From positions 56,987 through 120,986 of the forward strand of contig NPFB01000114.1 in assembly GCA_014084085.1 (NCBI GenBank): a stretch of DNA of 64,000 nucleotides, written 5' to 3'. Below, piece by piece: positions 10,125-19,287 of the stretch; the first letter of the stretch is position 1, and each line of letters starts with the position of its first letter. The notes under the pieces are model-generated. The model was not told the DNA's origin. It worked only from the letters and a program-made list of their open reading frames with translations, and ran no database searches. Position numbers and translations under genes: made by a program. The DNA comes from Hondaea fermentalgiana (taxonomy: Eukaryota; Sar; Bigyra; Thraustochytrida; Thraustochytriidae).

Positions 10125-11231
10125 TTACTCTGCGAGAAGAGAAATGGGGAGCTGCGCGTCCCAAGCAGCCCAGAGATGGGCGCGAAACGCAGCGTCTAGA
10201 CATGCCGCATGGGCTGGCCATAAGTACAGTTCGTCCTCGGCTGCAGACGAAAGCTTTTGCAGATTTTCTGCAACCCAGAGTGCGGCCGTGCGAAGGACAA
10301 ACGGCTCGCGGCCGCGTAAAAGAAAATCCAAAGTTCGATATGGAGCGAGAACACGGAAGCTCGCCAGAAAGTGCTGTGTTGTTCCATTCTGTGCACTCGA
10401 CGCGTCGCTGGCATGCTCCATATCATCTTCCACAAAGGCTGCCGAAAGCGTGTAGCGAGCGCCTTGCTCTGGAGCAAAGCGACGCCATTCAGGCGCCGGC
10501 GGTCCGTCGAGAGAAGAGATGCGCTGCGTGCGCTGGTCAAGAGGAACTGCAATGTTTGATTGAACCATGCCTGGCGCGAGAACGCGCACACGAATCTGAG
10601 AGTCGCGTTGACGAAGTCGATCGGCTAGCTCGGCAGCAAATACATTGAGTGCAAGCTTGCTATCCGCATACGCGGCAAGTTCGGCCTTTGGTGTACGCGT
10701 GAAAGCCGCAGGGCGGGCCAGGCAATCCGGATTTCCGCCCCATTCCAGCACCGAGCTCGTGAAGACGACGCGGCCTGGGAGACTTGACCTTTCAAGGAGG
10801 GGCACAAGCATCGAGGCGAGCATGGCCGGGGCCAGCACATTACTCGTGTACAAGATGTCAAGGCCTGAGGATTCGCTCGTGGAGGGCCCCTTGTACCCAG
10901 CGTAAGACATGCCAGCGTTGAGAAAGAGCAAGTCGATCGTATTTTGTTCACGTAAAAGGGTCTCTGCCAAGGTCTTGACGCGAGCGAGATCGCTGAGGTC
11001 TGCGGCAAGCGCCCACACCCGCTGCCCATCAGCAGCTGCGGCGGTGCGGAGCTGCCGGGCGACCAGCTCGCATCGTTCCTGTGCGCGGCCATGGACGACG
11101 ACCGAAGCGCCTCGCGAAACAAGCTCCCGAGCCAGAGCAAGCCCGATGCCACTGGTGCTACCTGTCACAACAGCCAGGCGTCCACGCAGGTCGGAGGGGG
11201 CCGCGGCCTTGCGCAGCTCCGTAGAAGCCAT
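10125..11231 (-). CDS. Extended SDR oxidoreductase (retinol dehydrogenase/WWOX-like fold), substrate unknown
   Basis: This is an NAD(P)-dependent short-chain dehydrogenase of 368 residues, longer than classical SDRs because of about 100 extra C-terminal residues rich in Ala, Leu and Trp. Visible motifs are TGSTSGIG (about 22-29), the HGR cofactor-selecting segment suggesting NADP(H), LNAGMSYAG, the VFTSSVLEWGG serine and the AYADSK Tyr-Lys pair. It resembles the RDH11-14/WWOX branch more than FabG. I chose ATG 11231 (MASTELRK), as upstream residues in frame have no other Met close by and are low complexity. It lies in a same-strand run with the 2OG oxygenase (185-bp gap) and another SDR. Confidence 0.88.
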   Translation of the reverse strand: MASTELRKAAAPSDLRGRLAVVTGSTSGIGLALARELVSRGASVVVHGRAQERCELVARQLRTAAAADGQRVWALAADLSDLARVKTLAETLLREQNTIDLLFLNAGMSYAGYKGPSTSESSGLDILYTSNVLAPAMLASMLVPLLERSSLPGRVVFTSSVLEWGGNPDCLARPAAFTRTPKAELAAYADSKLALNVFAAELADRLRQRDSQIRVRVLAPGMVQSNIAVPLDQRTQRISSLDGPPAPEWRRFAPEQGARYTLSAAFVEDDMEHASDASSAQNGTTQHFLASFRVLAPYRTLDFLLRGREPFVLRTAALWVAENLQKLSSAAEDELYLWPAHAACLDAAFRAHLWAAWDAQLPISLLAE

Positions 11232-11415
11232 TGCGCATGCGCGCACGCCTAGATTGATTGTCGATTCCTTGACCCGAGTTGATTGATTTTTATGAATCTC
11301 CTTGTCAAGGTCAAACGAGATCAAAAGAAGAAGGAGAAGAAGATGAAGAAGCGAGAGAAGAAGAGCATTGCATTGCATGAAAATAATAGGATCAAGATCA
11401 AGATTCTGGGAATGT

Positions 11416-12375
11416 TCAAGCCTCGAGTCGCAGCGGCTGGCCACGCTCGTACTGGAGGAAACCTTGAATGCTAACACGTGGTCCGCCAACAACAGGACCT
11501 CGAACACCGTGAGGGCGTTGCGTGCAAATCAGAACTAGATCACCAGGACGGACCTTGACGGTGACTGGGTCGGGCAAACGTTCGCGCAAGGCGGCTTGGG
11601 CTTGCGCGTCTTGCAGCAATGCCAGCGAAAGGGTGGGGGCATTGCGATAAAAGTCCCAGCGCGAGGCAAAGGTGACGGGCCAGATCTGTAATTCACCTCC
11701 AGACGGGGCATTGCGGAGGTAGATGTTTGCGCTAAAGAGACCACGGTCCGGGCTCATGATTGCAAGCTCGTCGACATGAGCGAAACCGCGCGTCCAACGC
11801 GCGGGGTCATAGCGGGAAGCGGGACGCATAATGCGAGGCACTCCTGCTTGAAATGGCTGACGGTCGCCGCCCTTTTCGCGAGACAGCAAACACCCCTCGG
11901 TCCAGATCTCGTCGAGCTCGAGGCGAAATTTGTCCATGGGTCCCATGGCGAGCACACCGTCCTCTCGGTGGTAACGCCACTTGCGCATGGCCTCTACCGA
12001 GTTGCCAAAGTAGGCTTCGAGTTCATCGTTGGCCACCGCGACGTTGTGCGGCGTGCCGACGGCGTCGACGTCGGAAGGCTCTGCTTCGCGGCCCCCGCTT
12101 GCCACGGACCAGTTGCGCACGTCTTCATCGGCAAGCATCATGTCTGCGACCTCGAGCGCCTGTTTCTCCGGGTAAAACCCCTTGACGTGGACCGCAAGCG
12201 TGTCGTGCGCAAGCAGACGCTCCACGTCCTCCCGGCGCAGCTCGCCGTCCTCGCGGGTGGTGATCTCGTCCCCGACGTGCCGCAGGGACTCCACGTCGCC
12301 GAAGCGCGCCTCCAGCAGCCGCAGCGCGTTGGCCACCGCCGCGCCCCGCGCCCCCGACGACACGCGCCCGAGCAT
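11416..12375 (-). CDS. 2-oxoglutarate/Fe(II)-dependent oxygenase, HxD type
   Basis: This is a predicted cupin-fold dioxygenase of 319 residues. The facial triad is readable as His200-x-Asp202 (FAHVDELAIMSP) and His289 (QRPHGVRG). Arg300 (GGPRVSIQGF) is placed to bind the 2OG carboxylate, and GGELQIWPV is the usual strand between them. The Asp keeps it in the hydroxylase/oxygenase class, since halogenases of this superfamily replace that residue with Gly or Ala. The substrate is unknown. No signal peptide is evident. It is divergent from the membrane protein at 12635, with only 259 bp between start codons, so the two may share a promoter region. Confidence 0.82.
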   Translation of the reverse strand: MLGRVSSGARGAAVANALRLLEARFGDVESLRHVGDEITTREDGELRREDVERLLAHDTLAVHVKGFYPEKQALEVADMMLADEDVRNWSVASGGREAEPSDVDAVGTPHNVAVANDELEAYFGNSVEAMRKWRYHREDGVLAMGPMDKFRLELDEIWTEGCLLSREKGGDRQPFQAGVPRIMRPASRYDPARWTRGFAHVDELAIMSPDRGLFSANIYLRNAPSGGELQIWPVTFASRWDFYRNAPTLSLALLQDAQAQAALRERLPDPVTVKVRPGDLVLICTQRPHGVRGPVVGGPRVSIQGFLQYERGQPLRLEA

Positions 12376-12634
12376 CCTCCCGCCGCCGCTCCGATCAATC
12401 GGTCTGTGCGCAGTATTGTGTTTGCTCTTCTCGCTTGCTTGGCTCGCGCTCTCGATAGAGCAAGCCCTGATCAGAGAGCAAGCCTTGAGAGAGCAGGCGC
12501 AAGACGAGACAAGACAAACGCGGATCGAAGGAAAGCTCGCGCAGCGCCGGCTGCGACCGCGCGGCGCAGAAAGCTAGTTTGTTTGCCCGGCGAGCTGGCT
12601 AGGTAGCGAGCTGGCTCGGCGAGGAGAAAGGAGA

Positions 12635-13252
12635 ATGCGCTCGCGGCACGATGGCCAGCGGGGCACCGGCGCCGCGACAGCTGAGGCTGCGGCGCCCGGG
12701 CATGAAGACATTGGCAAGCACGCTGCGGAAAGCCCGCTGTTCTCGTCTTCGCGAACGCCGTCGAGAGAAACGATCCGCTTCGTGCTCGCCTCGTGCGGCA
12801 AAGCAGCCTTTGTGCAGACAGTCATGCTCGTGGTCATGCTCGCTATTGCGTACGTGGTGGGCGCCGTGAGCGGGAGCGAGAGCGCCACGGGGGTGACGCG
12901 AAATGTGCTCTTCAACGCGTACCAGGTCTTTATGATCTCGGTCGCCGCCGTCGAGGTCTTTCTGAGCGGTGTCAAAACGCAGCAGGCAGCCGCCGCGGGA
13001 TCCCAGCCGCCGATGGCCTCGGGCAACAACGATGCGCAGAGCTTGCAGGGCGCTGTGGACCCGGATGAGGCACGCATGAATCGGATATTCCACATGACTA
13101 TTCTGGGCGCCCTCGTAGCCCCCTTTTTGTTTCTTTATTGGCGCTCAGAAGGCACCGCAACGGACCTGGCCATTTGTTTATTCACGCAGTGGGCCGCCAA
13201 GGCCGTGTGCTTTGTGACGTTTCCGCGCGAGATCCTCACCGTTGGAGGCTAG
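12635..13252 (+). CDS. Small multi-pass membrane protein, function unknown
   Basis: The 205-residue product has a hydrophilic N-terminal ~45 residues. A strong hydrophobic segment follows at about 58-80 (QTVMLVVMLAIAYVVGAVSG), with weaker ones at about 93-108 and 150-165, and a final moderately hydrophobic stretch before the C-terminus. A polar Gln/Ala/Asn loop (about 112-145) separates the two halves. I do not recognise a family. Codon use and a clean ORF between two well-supported genes argue that it is real. The alternative start at 12651 is in another frame and lacks the hydrophobic pattern. Confidence 0.6.
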   Translation: MRSRHDGQRGTGAATAEAAAPGHEDIGKHAAESPLFSSSRTPSRETIRFVLASCGKAAFVQTVMLVVMLAIAYVVGAVSGSESATGVTRNVLFNAYQVFMISVAAVEVFLSGVKTQQAAAAGSQPPMASGNNDAQSLQGAVDPDEARMNRIFHMTILGALVAPFLFLYWRSEGTATDLAICLFTQWAAKAVCFVTFPREILTVGG

Positions 13253-13738
13253 CTGATGCTTGACGAAGACCACCTTTTGGTTCTTAGAAGGCCATCACGA
13301 GTCGCGCACAACGCACATGCGGTCATTCAGACACATATTTGGGCTAAACACGTGGCAGGTGTCGCGCGAAACGTGCACTAGTTGAATAAGAACGTGATTT
13401 AGATTTGCCGCATGATTCAGTGAGAGCCACCATAAGCTCAAGGTTGGTATACATCGACGAGGCCGCACATTTCTCAATCTCCGTCCATGTCTCACGTGAG
13501 GTGCAATCACTGTCAATCGATTTGCGCGCGTCATCTCAGGAGTAGTATTTGCATTTCCGATCTTGATCCATGTCTCACGCGAGATGCAATACAGAGCAAC
13601 AGTGTCAATTGATTTGCGCGTATGATCTCAAGATTATTGGCGAGGATTTACACTCCCACTCTTGATCAATGTCCCACGCGAGATACAACGAGGCAGGATC
13701 GCATCGCCAATTGACTTTGCGTGCAATTGAATCGTTGG
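13253..13738. repeat. Degenerate ~85-100-bp tandem repeat in a convergent 3' spacer
   Basis: Three clear copies start near 13472, 13563 and 13662, and a weaker one starts near 13358. The core reads (T)GATCCATGTCTCACGCGAGATGCAA, then a variable part, then TCAATTGATTTGCGCGTATG, then ATCTCA. Copies differ by substitutions and small indels. The array fills most of the tail-to-tail gap between the membrane protein and the phosphatase-like gene, so it would be in the 3' UTRs or terminators of both. Confidence 0.75.
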
Positions 13739-14752
13739 TCATATACTTCTTCGTGCGAAGCGAATGACGAGCACGTCATTTTCGACTTCCACTTCGATGG
13801 CATCCTCCTCCTCGTCATCGTCGTCTTCTTCCTCCTCGTCCTCGTCATGGTCAACCCCTCCTTCGCCGCCTCCTTCGGCTGCCCCCTTGTCCTTGACTTC
13901 TTTGCTTGGCGCCTCCGTTCGGGTCAGGCCAGCTTTTGGCTCGGCGTCTATGCTGGGAGGTGGAAGGGTCTCTTCGATGGCATTGGCATCGGCATCGGAC
14001 TTGCTTGGTTCGCGAGGCGGCAATGGTGCCAAGAGCTTTTCCGAGACCTTGGATTCTTTGAGTGCATCTTTGTACCACGCCTCAACGAGCGGGCCCGTTA
14101 GATCAAAAAAGTAGCGCTGGTAGGCCGGGAGCCGCTCGGGCTGCGCATACGTCTCGTCATCACCATCGGTGCTGGTGGCAATGGAGGAGCTCGTCGGACG
14201 TCGGGGCCTCGCAAGAGGGGCGAATTTGCGATGCGAGACCTCGGACGCATGAGAGAACCACGAGGGCAGCTGACCCGGTAGAGACACCAGATCAACGTCA
14301 AAGAATTCAATAAAGGTCTCATTTGCGTAGCGCGTGTGTGTAGGATGCGCGAAGCAGCGAAGCTCGTCCATGATGTTCGTAAAGGAACGCTGCTGCAAAC
14401 GTCGCAGACAACCAATCACTGTACCGGTGAGATGCACGCCCGAAGTGCACATGATGAGCAAAGGATGGTTGCGTTCATCCAAGACGACCTCGAGCGCTTC
14501 CTTGACGAGGTCTTCGCTAATGAGCGACCAACCGGATGGCCGCCAGAATTTGAGGCCAAGGTGCAGTAACTTGATGTTTTGCTCGCTGATGAACTTGGAC
14601 ACTGCACGGAGTGTAACTTCGGGTGAGAGGTGAACAATCGTCTTGAGACCTAGCCCACACACGAACTGAAAGTTGACCGGTTGCAACACGCTCGACCGGT
14701 ATACGCCCGCCTCCACGGTCCCAAAGCGCTCAGGGGCGTGGAGGGTCTCCAT
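13739..14752 (-). CDS. PFA-DSP/SIW14-like atypical dual-specificity phosphatase with degenerate P-loop
   Basis: The first ~170 of 337 residues match the plant-and-fungi atypical dual-specificity phosphatase fold (SIW14/OCA family): GVYRSSVLQPVNFQF, LGLKTIVHLSPE and the P-loop region HPLLIMCTSGVHLTGTVIG. The nucleophile Cys102 is present. The CX5R arginine is Leu108 (codon CTC, checked on the opposite strand), and the usual His before Cys is Met. This predicts a binding or regulatory protein rather than an active phosphatase. The C-terminal half is unrelated: it is polar, then very acidic (a Glu/Asp run at about 305-325), then a short hydrophobic-basic end. SIW14 relatives act on inositol pyrophosphates, and substrate binding here is untested. 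Confidence 0.85.
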   Translation of the reverse strand: METLHAPERFGTVEAGVYRSSVLQPVNFQFVCGLGLKTIVHLSPEVTLRAVSKFISEQNIKLLHLGLKFWRPSGWSLISEDLVKEALEVVLDERNHPLLIMCTSGVHLTGTVIGCLRRLQQRSFTNIMDELRCFAHPTHTRYANETFIEFFDVDLVSLPGQLPSWFSHASEVSHRKFAPLARPRRPTSSSIATSTDGDDETYAQPERLPAYQRYFFDLTGPLVEAWYKDALKESKVSEKLLAPLPPREPSKSDADANAIEETLPPPSIDAEPKAGLTRTEAPSKEVKDKGAAEGGGEGGVDHDEDEEEEDDDDEEEDAIEVEVENDVLVIRFARRSI

Positions 14753-15169
14753 GGCGTTGCCTTGCGTCTTGACGACGCTTCAAGTTCGCGTGTATCTGCT
14801 GCTGTTGCTGCTGCTGCGAGTCGGCCGGCGCTTCGTTCTGCTTGCCAGGAGATTGGAGCAATCGTATGCAAGAGCTTCTGCGTGCGCTGCGCACCGCGAG
14901 GGAGAGCAGTCCAGCTAGCCCACGACGACCCGAAGCAAAGGGCCAAGGCAAGCCAAAGTTGGCTTTGCTTTGCGTCGCCTTCAACTCGCTTCAACTCGTT
15001 GTTGTCTTTGCCCCGTCGCTTTGCCCTAGAGATAAATGCAAGCCTGTATGCGCACGTGTCCAGCAGTCAGGCAGTCAGGCCGACGCGGGGAGAGAGATTT
15101 GCCTGCGCGAGAGAGATTGCGTGCGGTGCTGGACGTGGACGTAGCAACGAACCGCTCGCGCGCGCCAGG
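14753..15169. other. Divergent promoter region, phosphatase-like / DPH6
   Basis: No gene is seen. It contains a short CTG run (14802-14818). Open frame continues upstream of DPH6 but lacks conservation. The region should hold both divergent promoters. Confidence 0.45.
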
Positions 15170-17248
15170 ATGAAGGTCGTTGCGCTGGTAAGCGGTGGCA
15201 AGGATAGCTGCTTTAGCATGATGGAGTGCGTGCGGCATGGCCACGAGATTGTGGCGCTCGCAAACTTGCGGCCACCAAGTCCAAGTCCAAGCCCAGGCTC
15301 AAGCGAAACAGCAGGCGGGGCTACAAACGATAAGGGTGCTGCTTCAGAGGAGATGGACAGTTTCATGTTCCAGACTGTAGGCGTAGGGGCCATTTGCCCC
15401 GCCATCGCAGAGTGCATGGGCCTGCCCTTGATCTCAAGGACGCTCCGTGGCAAATCGCTCCACCAAGATCTCGACTACCGCTCTGTGGTCGGTGGCGACG
15501 AGGTTGAGGATCTCTTTGCTCTGCTCCAAGAGGTCAAGACGCAATACCCCGAGGTCAATGCTGTTTGTTCGGGCGCAATTCTTTCAAACTATCAGCGCAA
15601 TCGCGTCGAATTCGTGTGTGAGCGACTCGGTCTCACGTCGTTGGGCTTTCTCTGGCAGCGCGAGCAGCACGAAGTTCTTACAAGCATGATCGAGAGCGGT
15701 TTAGAAGGCGTGCTGGTCAAGATCGCCAGCATGGGACTGAAACCTCGTATGCTGGGCAAACCGCTCGGCACTCTTTTGGCCGACTTTGAGGAGCTCTACG
15801 AGCAGTTCGGCTTTCACGTATGCGGCGAAGGCGGCGAGTACGAAACGGTGACCCTCGACTGCCCTCTTTTCAAGCGACGCATCGTTATCGACAAGTCTGA
15901 AATTGTGATTGAAGATGACTGCTCGTTTGCGCCCTGTGCCCATTTGCGTATTTGCGCCCTTCACACCGAGCCCAAAACGGAGGACGCTTGCGCATCGACC
16001 ATTGTTCCTGCACACTATACTGTACGGGATCCTGCCTCTAAGGTCGCCAAAGCAGACGATACGAGCACGACAACAACCGAGGAGGACGATAGCACATTGG
16101 TTGATCAAGGCGAGAGGCCGCTAGTGAGTCAGTCGGCCAAGGGCGCGCTTGTGTCTGTTCAGAACTGCGTAGGTGACCCGAATCAGACGTTGGAAGAAGA
16201 ATTACGTGGTGCCATGGCTAACTTAGCGGAAGCCTTGGGGCATTTGAATTTGCGCGTCGACGAGCACGTTTGCTTTGTGCACTTGTACGTGGCATCGATG
16301 AGCGACTTTGGACGCGTCAATGCTGAGTACTGCAAGTTCTTTGAGAGCTCACCGGCGCCGTCGCGTGCATGCGTCCAAATTCGTCTCGCGGGTGGACGTC
16401 GCGTATCACTCTCGGCGCAGGCGACTCGTTGCGCACGCGATGTGCTGCACGTGCGAAGCATTTCTTCATGGGCACCGGTCTGCATTGGGCCATACTCGCA
16501 GGCCAACAAGATTGATGCCTTGGGGTCGTTGACATTTGTGGCTGGCCAGATCGCTCTCGAGCCTGCTGTCATGGAAATGATTGCCGGGGACGAGGTCGCT
16601 CAATTCGATAAAGCTCTTGCGCATTGCGATGCTGTCCTCAAATGCCGCGATGCCTCCTTGGCACAAATCCGTAGCGCCATTGTCTATGTGTCTTCGGCAG
16701 TAACAACGATGGAAGAGTCGGATCTCTTGGCTCGTCTTCCAAGAGAAGCGACAGCAACTCTTGTGCAGATTCCGCGACTTCCTCGTGACGCACTTGTTGA
16801 GATTGAGGTAATTGCTGCTCACGGTGCGTCTGTTGCTCAAGAAAGTCCCGGTCCAAGACCTTACGCCGGTGGCAAATTTTACGTGGAGACCCGCGAGGTC
16901 GCTGGTCGCGCCAACGAGGAAACGAGCTCAACAGAAATAGTCGCGCACCAGTACATTATCTATTGCGCTGCAAACGAGGCAATGGTGGCCGGCGACGAGA
17001 AGGAGATTGTCACCCATGTCGACGCCGCACTTTCTGCATTCGGGGCTTTGGCGGGTCGCGTCTTTTATTTACCTCACGAGGTTTCGAGCCGAAGTATCGC
17101 TGCAGGATTCTCGTCTTTTCAAAGCATTCCTTGCAGCCACCTTGCAGCCAAAGATGTAAAGGCCAAGAACCCGGGCGTGGGTCGTGTCTGTGCAGTCGTT
17201 ATGGCCACATCTAGCTCTCGCACCCTCGAAGAAGAAGATCATCTTTGA
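15170..17248 (+). CDS. DPH6: Diphthine--ammonia ligase (DPH6) with C-terminal RidA-like domains
   Basis: DPH6 catalyses the last, ATP-dependent amidation that makes diphthamide on elongation factor 2, in the cytosol. The 692-residue product starts MKVVALVSGGKDS, with the ATP-pyrophosphatase P-loop at 8-13. SFMFQTVG, LRGKS, AVCSGAILSNYQRNRVE and the CGEGGEYET catalytic-region motif follow within the first ~230 residues. Two RidA/YjgF-type segments follow, the clearer one at about 425-545 (WAPVCIGPYSQANK, FVAGQIALEP). This layout and length match yeast Dph6. I chose ATG 15170 because the family begins directly with the ATPase strand, and the open frame extending to 14681 is unconserved. Single exon. 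Confidence 0.96.
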   Translation: MKVVALVSGGKDSCFSMMECVRHGHEIVALANLRPPSPSPSPGSSETAGGATNDKGAASEEMDSFMFQTVGVGAICPAIAECMGLPLISRTLRGKSLHQDLDYRSVVGGDEVEDLFALLQEVKTQYPEVNAVCSGAILSNYQRNRVEFVCERLGLTSLGFLWQREQHEVLTSMIESGLEGVLVKIASMGLKPRMLGKPLGTLLADFEELYEQFGFHVCGEGGEYETVTLDCPLFKRRIVIDKSEIVIEDDCSFAPCAHLRICALHTEPKTEDACASTIVPAHYTVRDPASKVAKADDTSTTTTEEDDSTLVDQGERPLVSQSAKGALVSVQNCVGDPNQTLEEELRGAMANLAEALGHLNLRVDEHVCFVHLYVASMSDFGRVNAEYCKFFESSPAPSRACVQIRLAGGRRVSLSAQATRCARDVLHVRSISSWAPVCIGPYSQANKIDALGSLTFVAGQIALEPAVMEMIAGDEVAQFDKALAHCDAVLKCRDASLAQIRSAIVYVSSAVTTMEESDLLARLPREATATLVQIPRLPRDALVEIEVIAAHGASVAQESPGPRPYAGGKFYVETREVAGRANEETSSTEIVAHQYIIYCAANEAMVAGDEKEIVTHVDAALSAFGALAGRVFYLPHEVSSRSIAAGFSSFQSIPCSHLAAKDVKAKNPGVGRVCAVVMATSSSRTLEEEDHL

Positions 17249-17658
17249 CCTTCGTTTTTTATTCTTGCAGAGCAGACCTTGTAGAAACCAGCTCGCTCGC
17301 GAGGCGTCGCACACCTTCACCAGACCAGGATTAGAGACTTTCCTCTGCCCTGGCCGGGCTGCGCAGGGCTGCGCACGGACCTGCGCGCAGGCAGGCCGGC
17401 TGCCCTGGGCACTTCGTTCGCGCCCCTCCGCTTCCCCGGCCGCTCTTTACCCTGCGCGCGGGCGGCCGTGCTCGTTAGGGCGGTGGCGACGAGTCAAATC
17501 CGTAAACGAGCAAGAAAACGCAAATAGCGCAACCCCTCTCGTCAGAGCGACAGACAACCTGCCGACGTGGAGAGCTGCGAGGGGCCGCGGCGTCCGTCCC
17601 GCGCGAGCACCCCGCGGCCTCGGTTCTCAACAAATCATTACGAGGGAGGACGGGAGGT
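17249..17658. other. Spacer between DPH6 and the HIT gene
   Basis: This same-strand gap is GC-rich with no repeat array and no gene I can support. It contains the DPH6 3' UTR and the HIT gene promoter. Confidence 0.4.
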
Positions 17659-18760
17659 ATGGCGCACGATGGTCCGAAAAGCACTCCAAAGTCAGACCTG
17701 TGTCTGACCCCAACAGGCAGCTCCGAGTCGAGGACCAAACCAAGACCACTTGAGCCCAGTTTGAGCTCAAGCACGACGCAGGAAAAGAGCAACGCCCTCG
17801 CTGATACGACCAAATTAAGCGCATCGCCATCAGAAGAAAGCGATGTGGTTCAACTGACAAATGCAGATGCAAATGCAAACGTAGAAGCACAAAGCACAAC
17901 AGCAGGAACAGCAGCAACGACAGCAACAGCTGCAACAGCATCAGCAGGGTCTACAATGGCAGAACTTCGCGCGTGCATGGGGATTAAAAGCCAAGATGAT
18001 CACGACTTTCGTGTGATTGACAACGACCCAGACTACGTCGTTTGCGAGGATGGACTGATATGTTATCGACTGAATCCCGAGCTGGATGAGAAAGAAGCAA
18101 GCGTAGAGCGTCAACTTGCGTCGAAGGATGAGTACCCTGCGCGGCCATCCCCCACGACTCACAATCTGGCATGCCTGACGCCTAAGAGCAAAGATATAGG
18201 ATTAAAGGTGTTTGCTCCATATGCGCTGGGGTTGGACGTGCCCCAACGACCGTCGCATTGTGCGGGTTTTCACTTTGTCAGTCCCGACGTGGTTGCGTTT
18301 CGGGGTGTTGGCGGGAACGACATGGCCAAGCTGTGGCACATGCTGGTACTCCCGCGTGGAGAAAGGGCAATGCAAGTCCAGGGAGGACATGCACAGATCA
18401 CGCTGCGATGGGTGTACGATTTGAAACCAGAGCATGCTCCGTTGCTTCGAGAAATGCGCAAGGGAGCGCATTCATTTTTCCAGGTAAATCGTGCTTATTT
18501 TGAGAAACGAGCCGAGCCTGACTATGTCACACGATGGCTGGACCCAAGTGCGATACGCTTTGGCTTTCACTCGCAACCAAGCGTCGGATACCTGCATATG
18601 CATGTGCTAGCAGGTCCTTTGACTACTTTTGGTGCGAAAGAAAACTTCGTGATTCGATGGGTACCACTCGAGTCAGTCCTGGAAGTTCTCGACGCAGGTT
18701 TGGCAGCGTCTTCAATGCTTGGAGCAAACCACAAGGGAGATGAAGAAGCCGAAGGAGGCT

Positions 18761-18762
<2 letters not shown>
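17659..18762 (+). CDS. HIT-domain protein, DcpS C-terminal/aprataxin-like
   Basis: The histidine-triad motif is clear at about 302-317 (FGFHSQPSVGYLHMHV; His313 and His315 with a third His in the preceding FGFH), followed by a long basic/aromatic tail. The form with GFH-x-x-PS before the triad is typical of the DcpS_C/aprataxin group rather than simple Fhit or HINT proteins. A likely role is nucleotide hydrolysis (cap or adenylate removal), but the substrate is not decidable. The first ~100 of 367 residues are Ser/Thr/Ala-rich and probably disordered. The conserved part starts at about 115. The stop at 18760-18762 is followed after one base by a C30 homopolymer. Confidence 0.82.

Positions 18763-18763
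<1 letters not shown>

Positions 18764-18793
<30 letters not shown>
18764..18793. repeat. C30 homopolymer immediately after the HIT stop codon
   Basis: Thirty consecutive C follow the TAG stop after a single T. The length may be inexact because homopolymers are sequencing-error prone. If transcribed, it puts a poly-C tract at the very start of the 3' UTR. Confidence 0.95.
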
Positions 18794-18795
<2 letters not shown>

Positions 18796-19287
18796 ATGTG
18801 AACGTCTGGTCGAAGCTTTTTTCCTTTTCTTTTCATTTCATTTTTTTCTTCTTTGAAAAGGAAGCGGTCTTGACCAAGAACGTATGGAGAGAGGACGAAT
18901 ATTCTGTACGCGTAATGCCAAGGCATAACTTGGTTGGGCAGCCTTTCGTTGCTTTCCCTAGCATCTGCACGCAGACAGACGCTGCTGTATAGATGAAAAT
19001 GAATCAATTTTCGCATCGATGTGACAAAAGGGGAGTAAATTTAGAATTTGATTTTTTTCTGAGGGTCATTAGCGATGAAGTCTTCCAACGAAGATCATCG
19101 GGTCGAAGCTGAGTACCAAACATGGTACACCATAAACATAATTTGGCCGAGCGATGGTCAGCACCATCAGAGACACTGGCTCGTTCTTTTTAGGGAAAAA
19201 GGAAAAGACGGCGTTTTTCTTTTTCCATCTTCGCGGTATACCCCTTTTTTTCGTGAGATGTATGTTCGATACCTCTTTGAATCCCAA
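18794..19287. other. Convergent 3' spacer, HIT / SDR16C
   Basis: No gene is seen. It is noticeably more AT-rich than the genes, with T-rich runs at 18820-18860 and 19050-19060. Confidence 0.45.

Noticed and set aside
14681..15169. Upstream extension of DPH6
   Set aside because: Family members start directly at the ATP-pyrophosphatase strand; the upstream frame shows no conservation.
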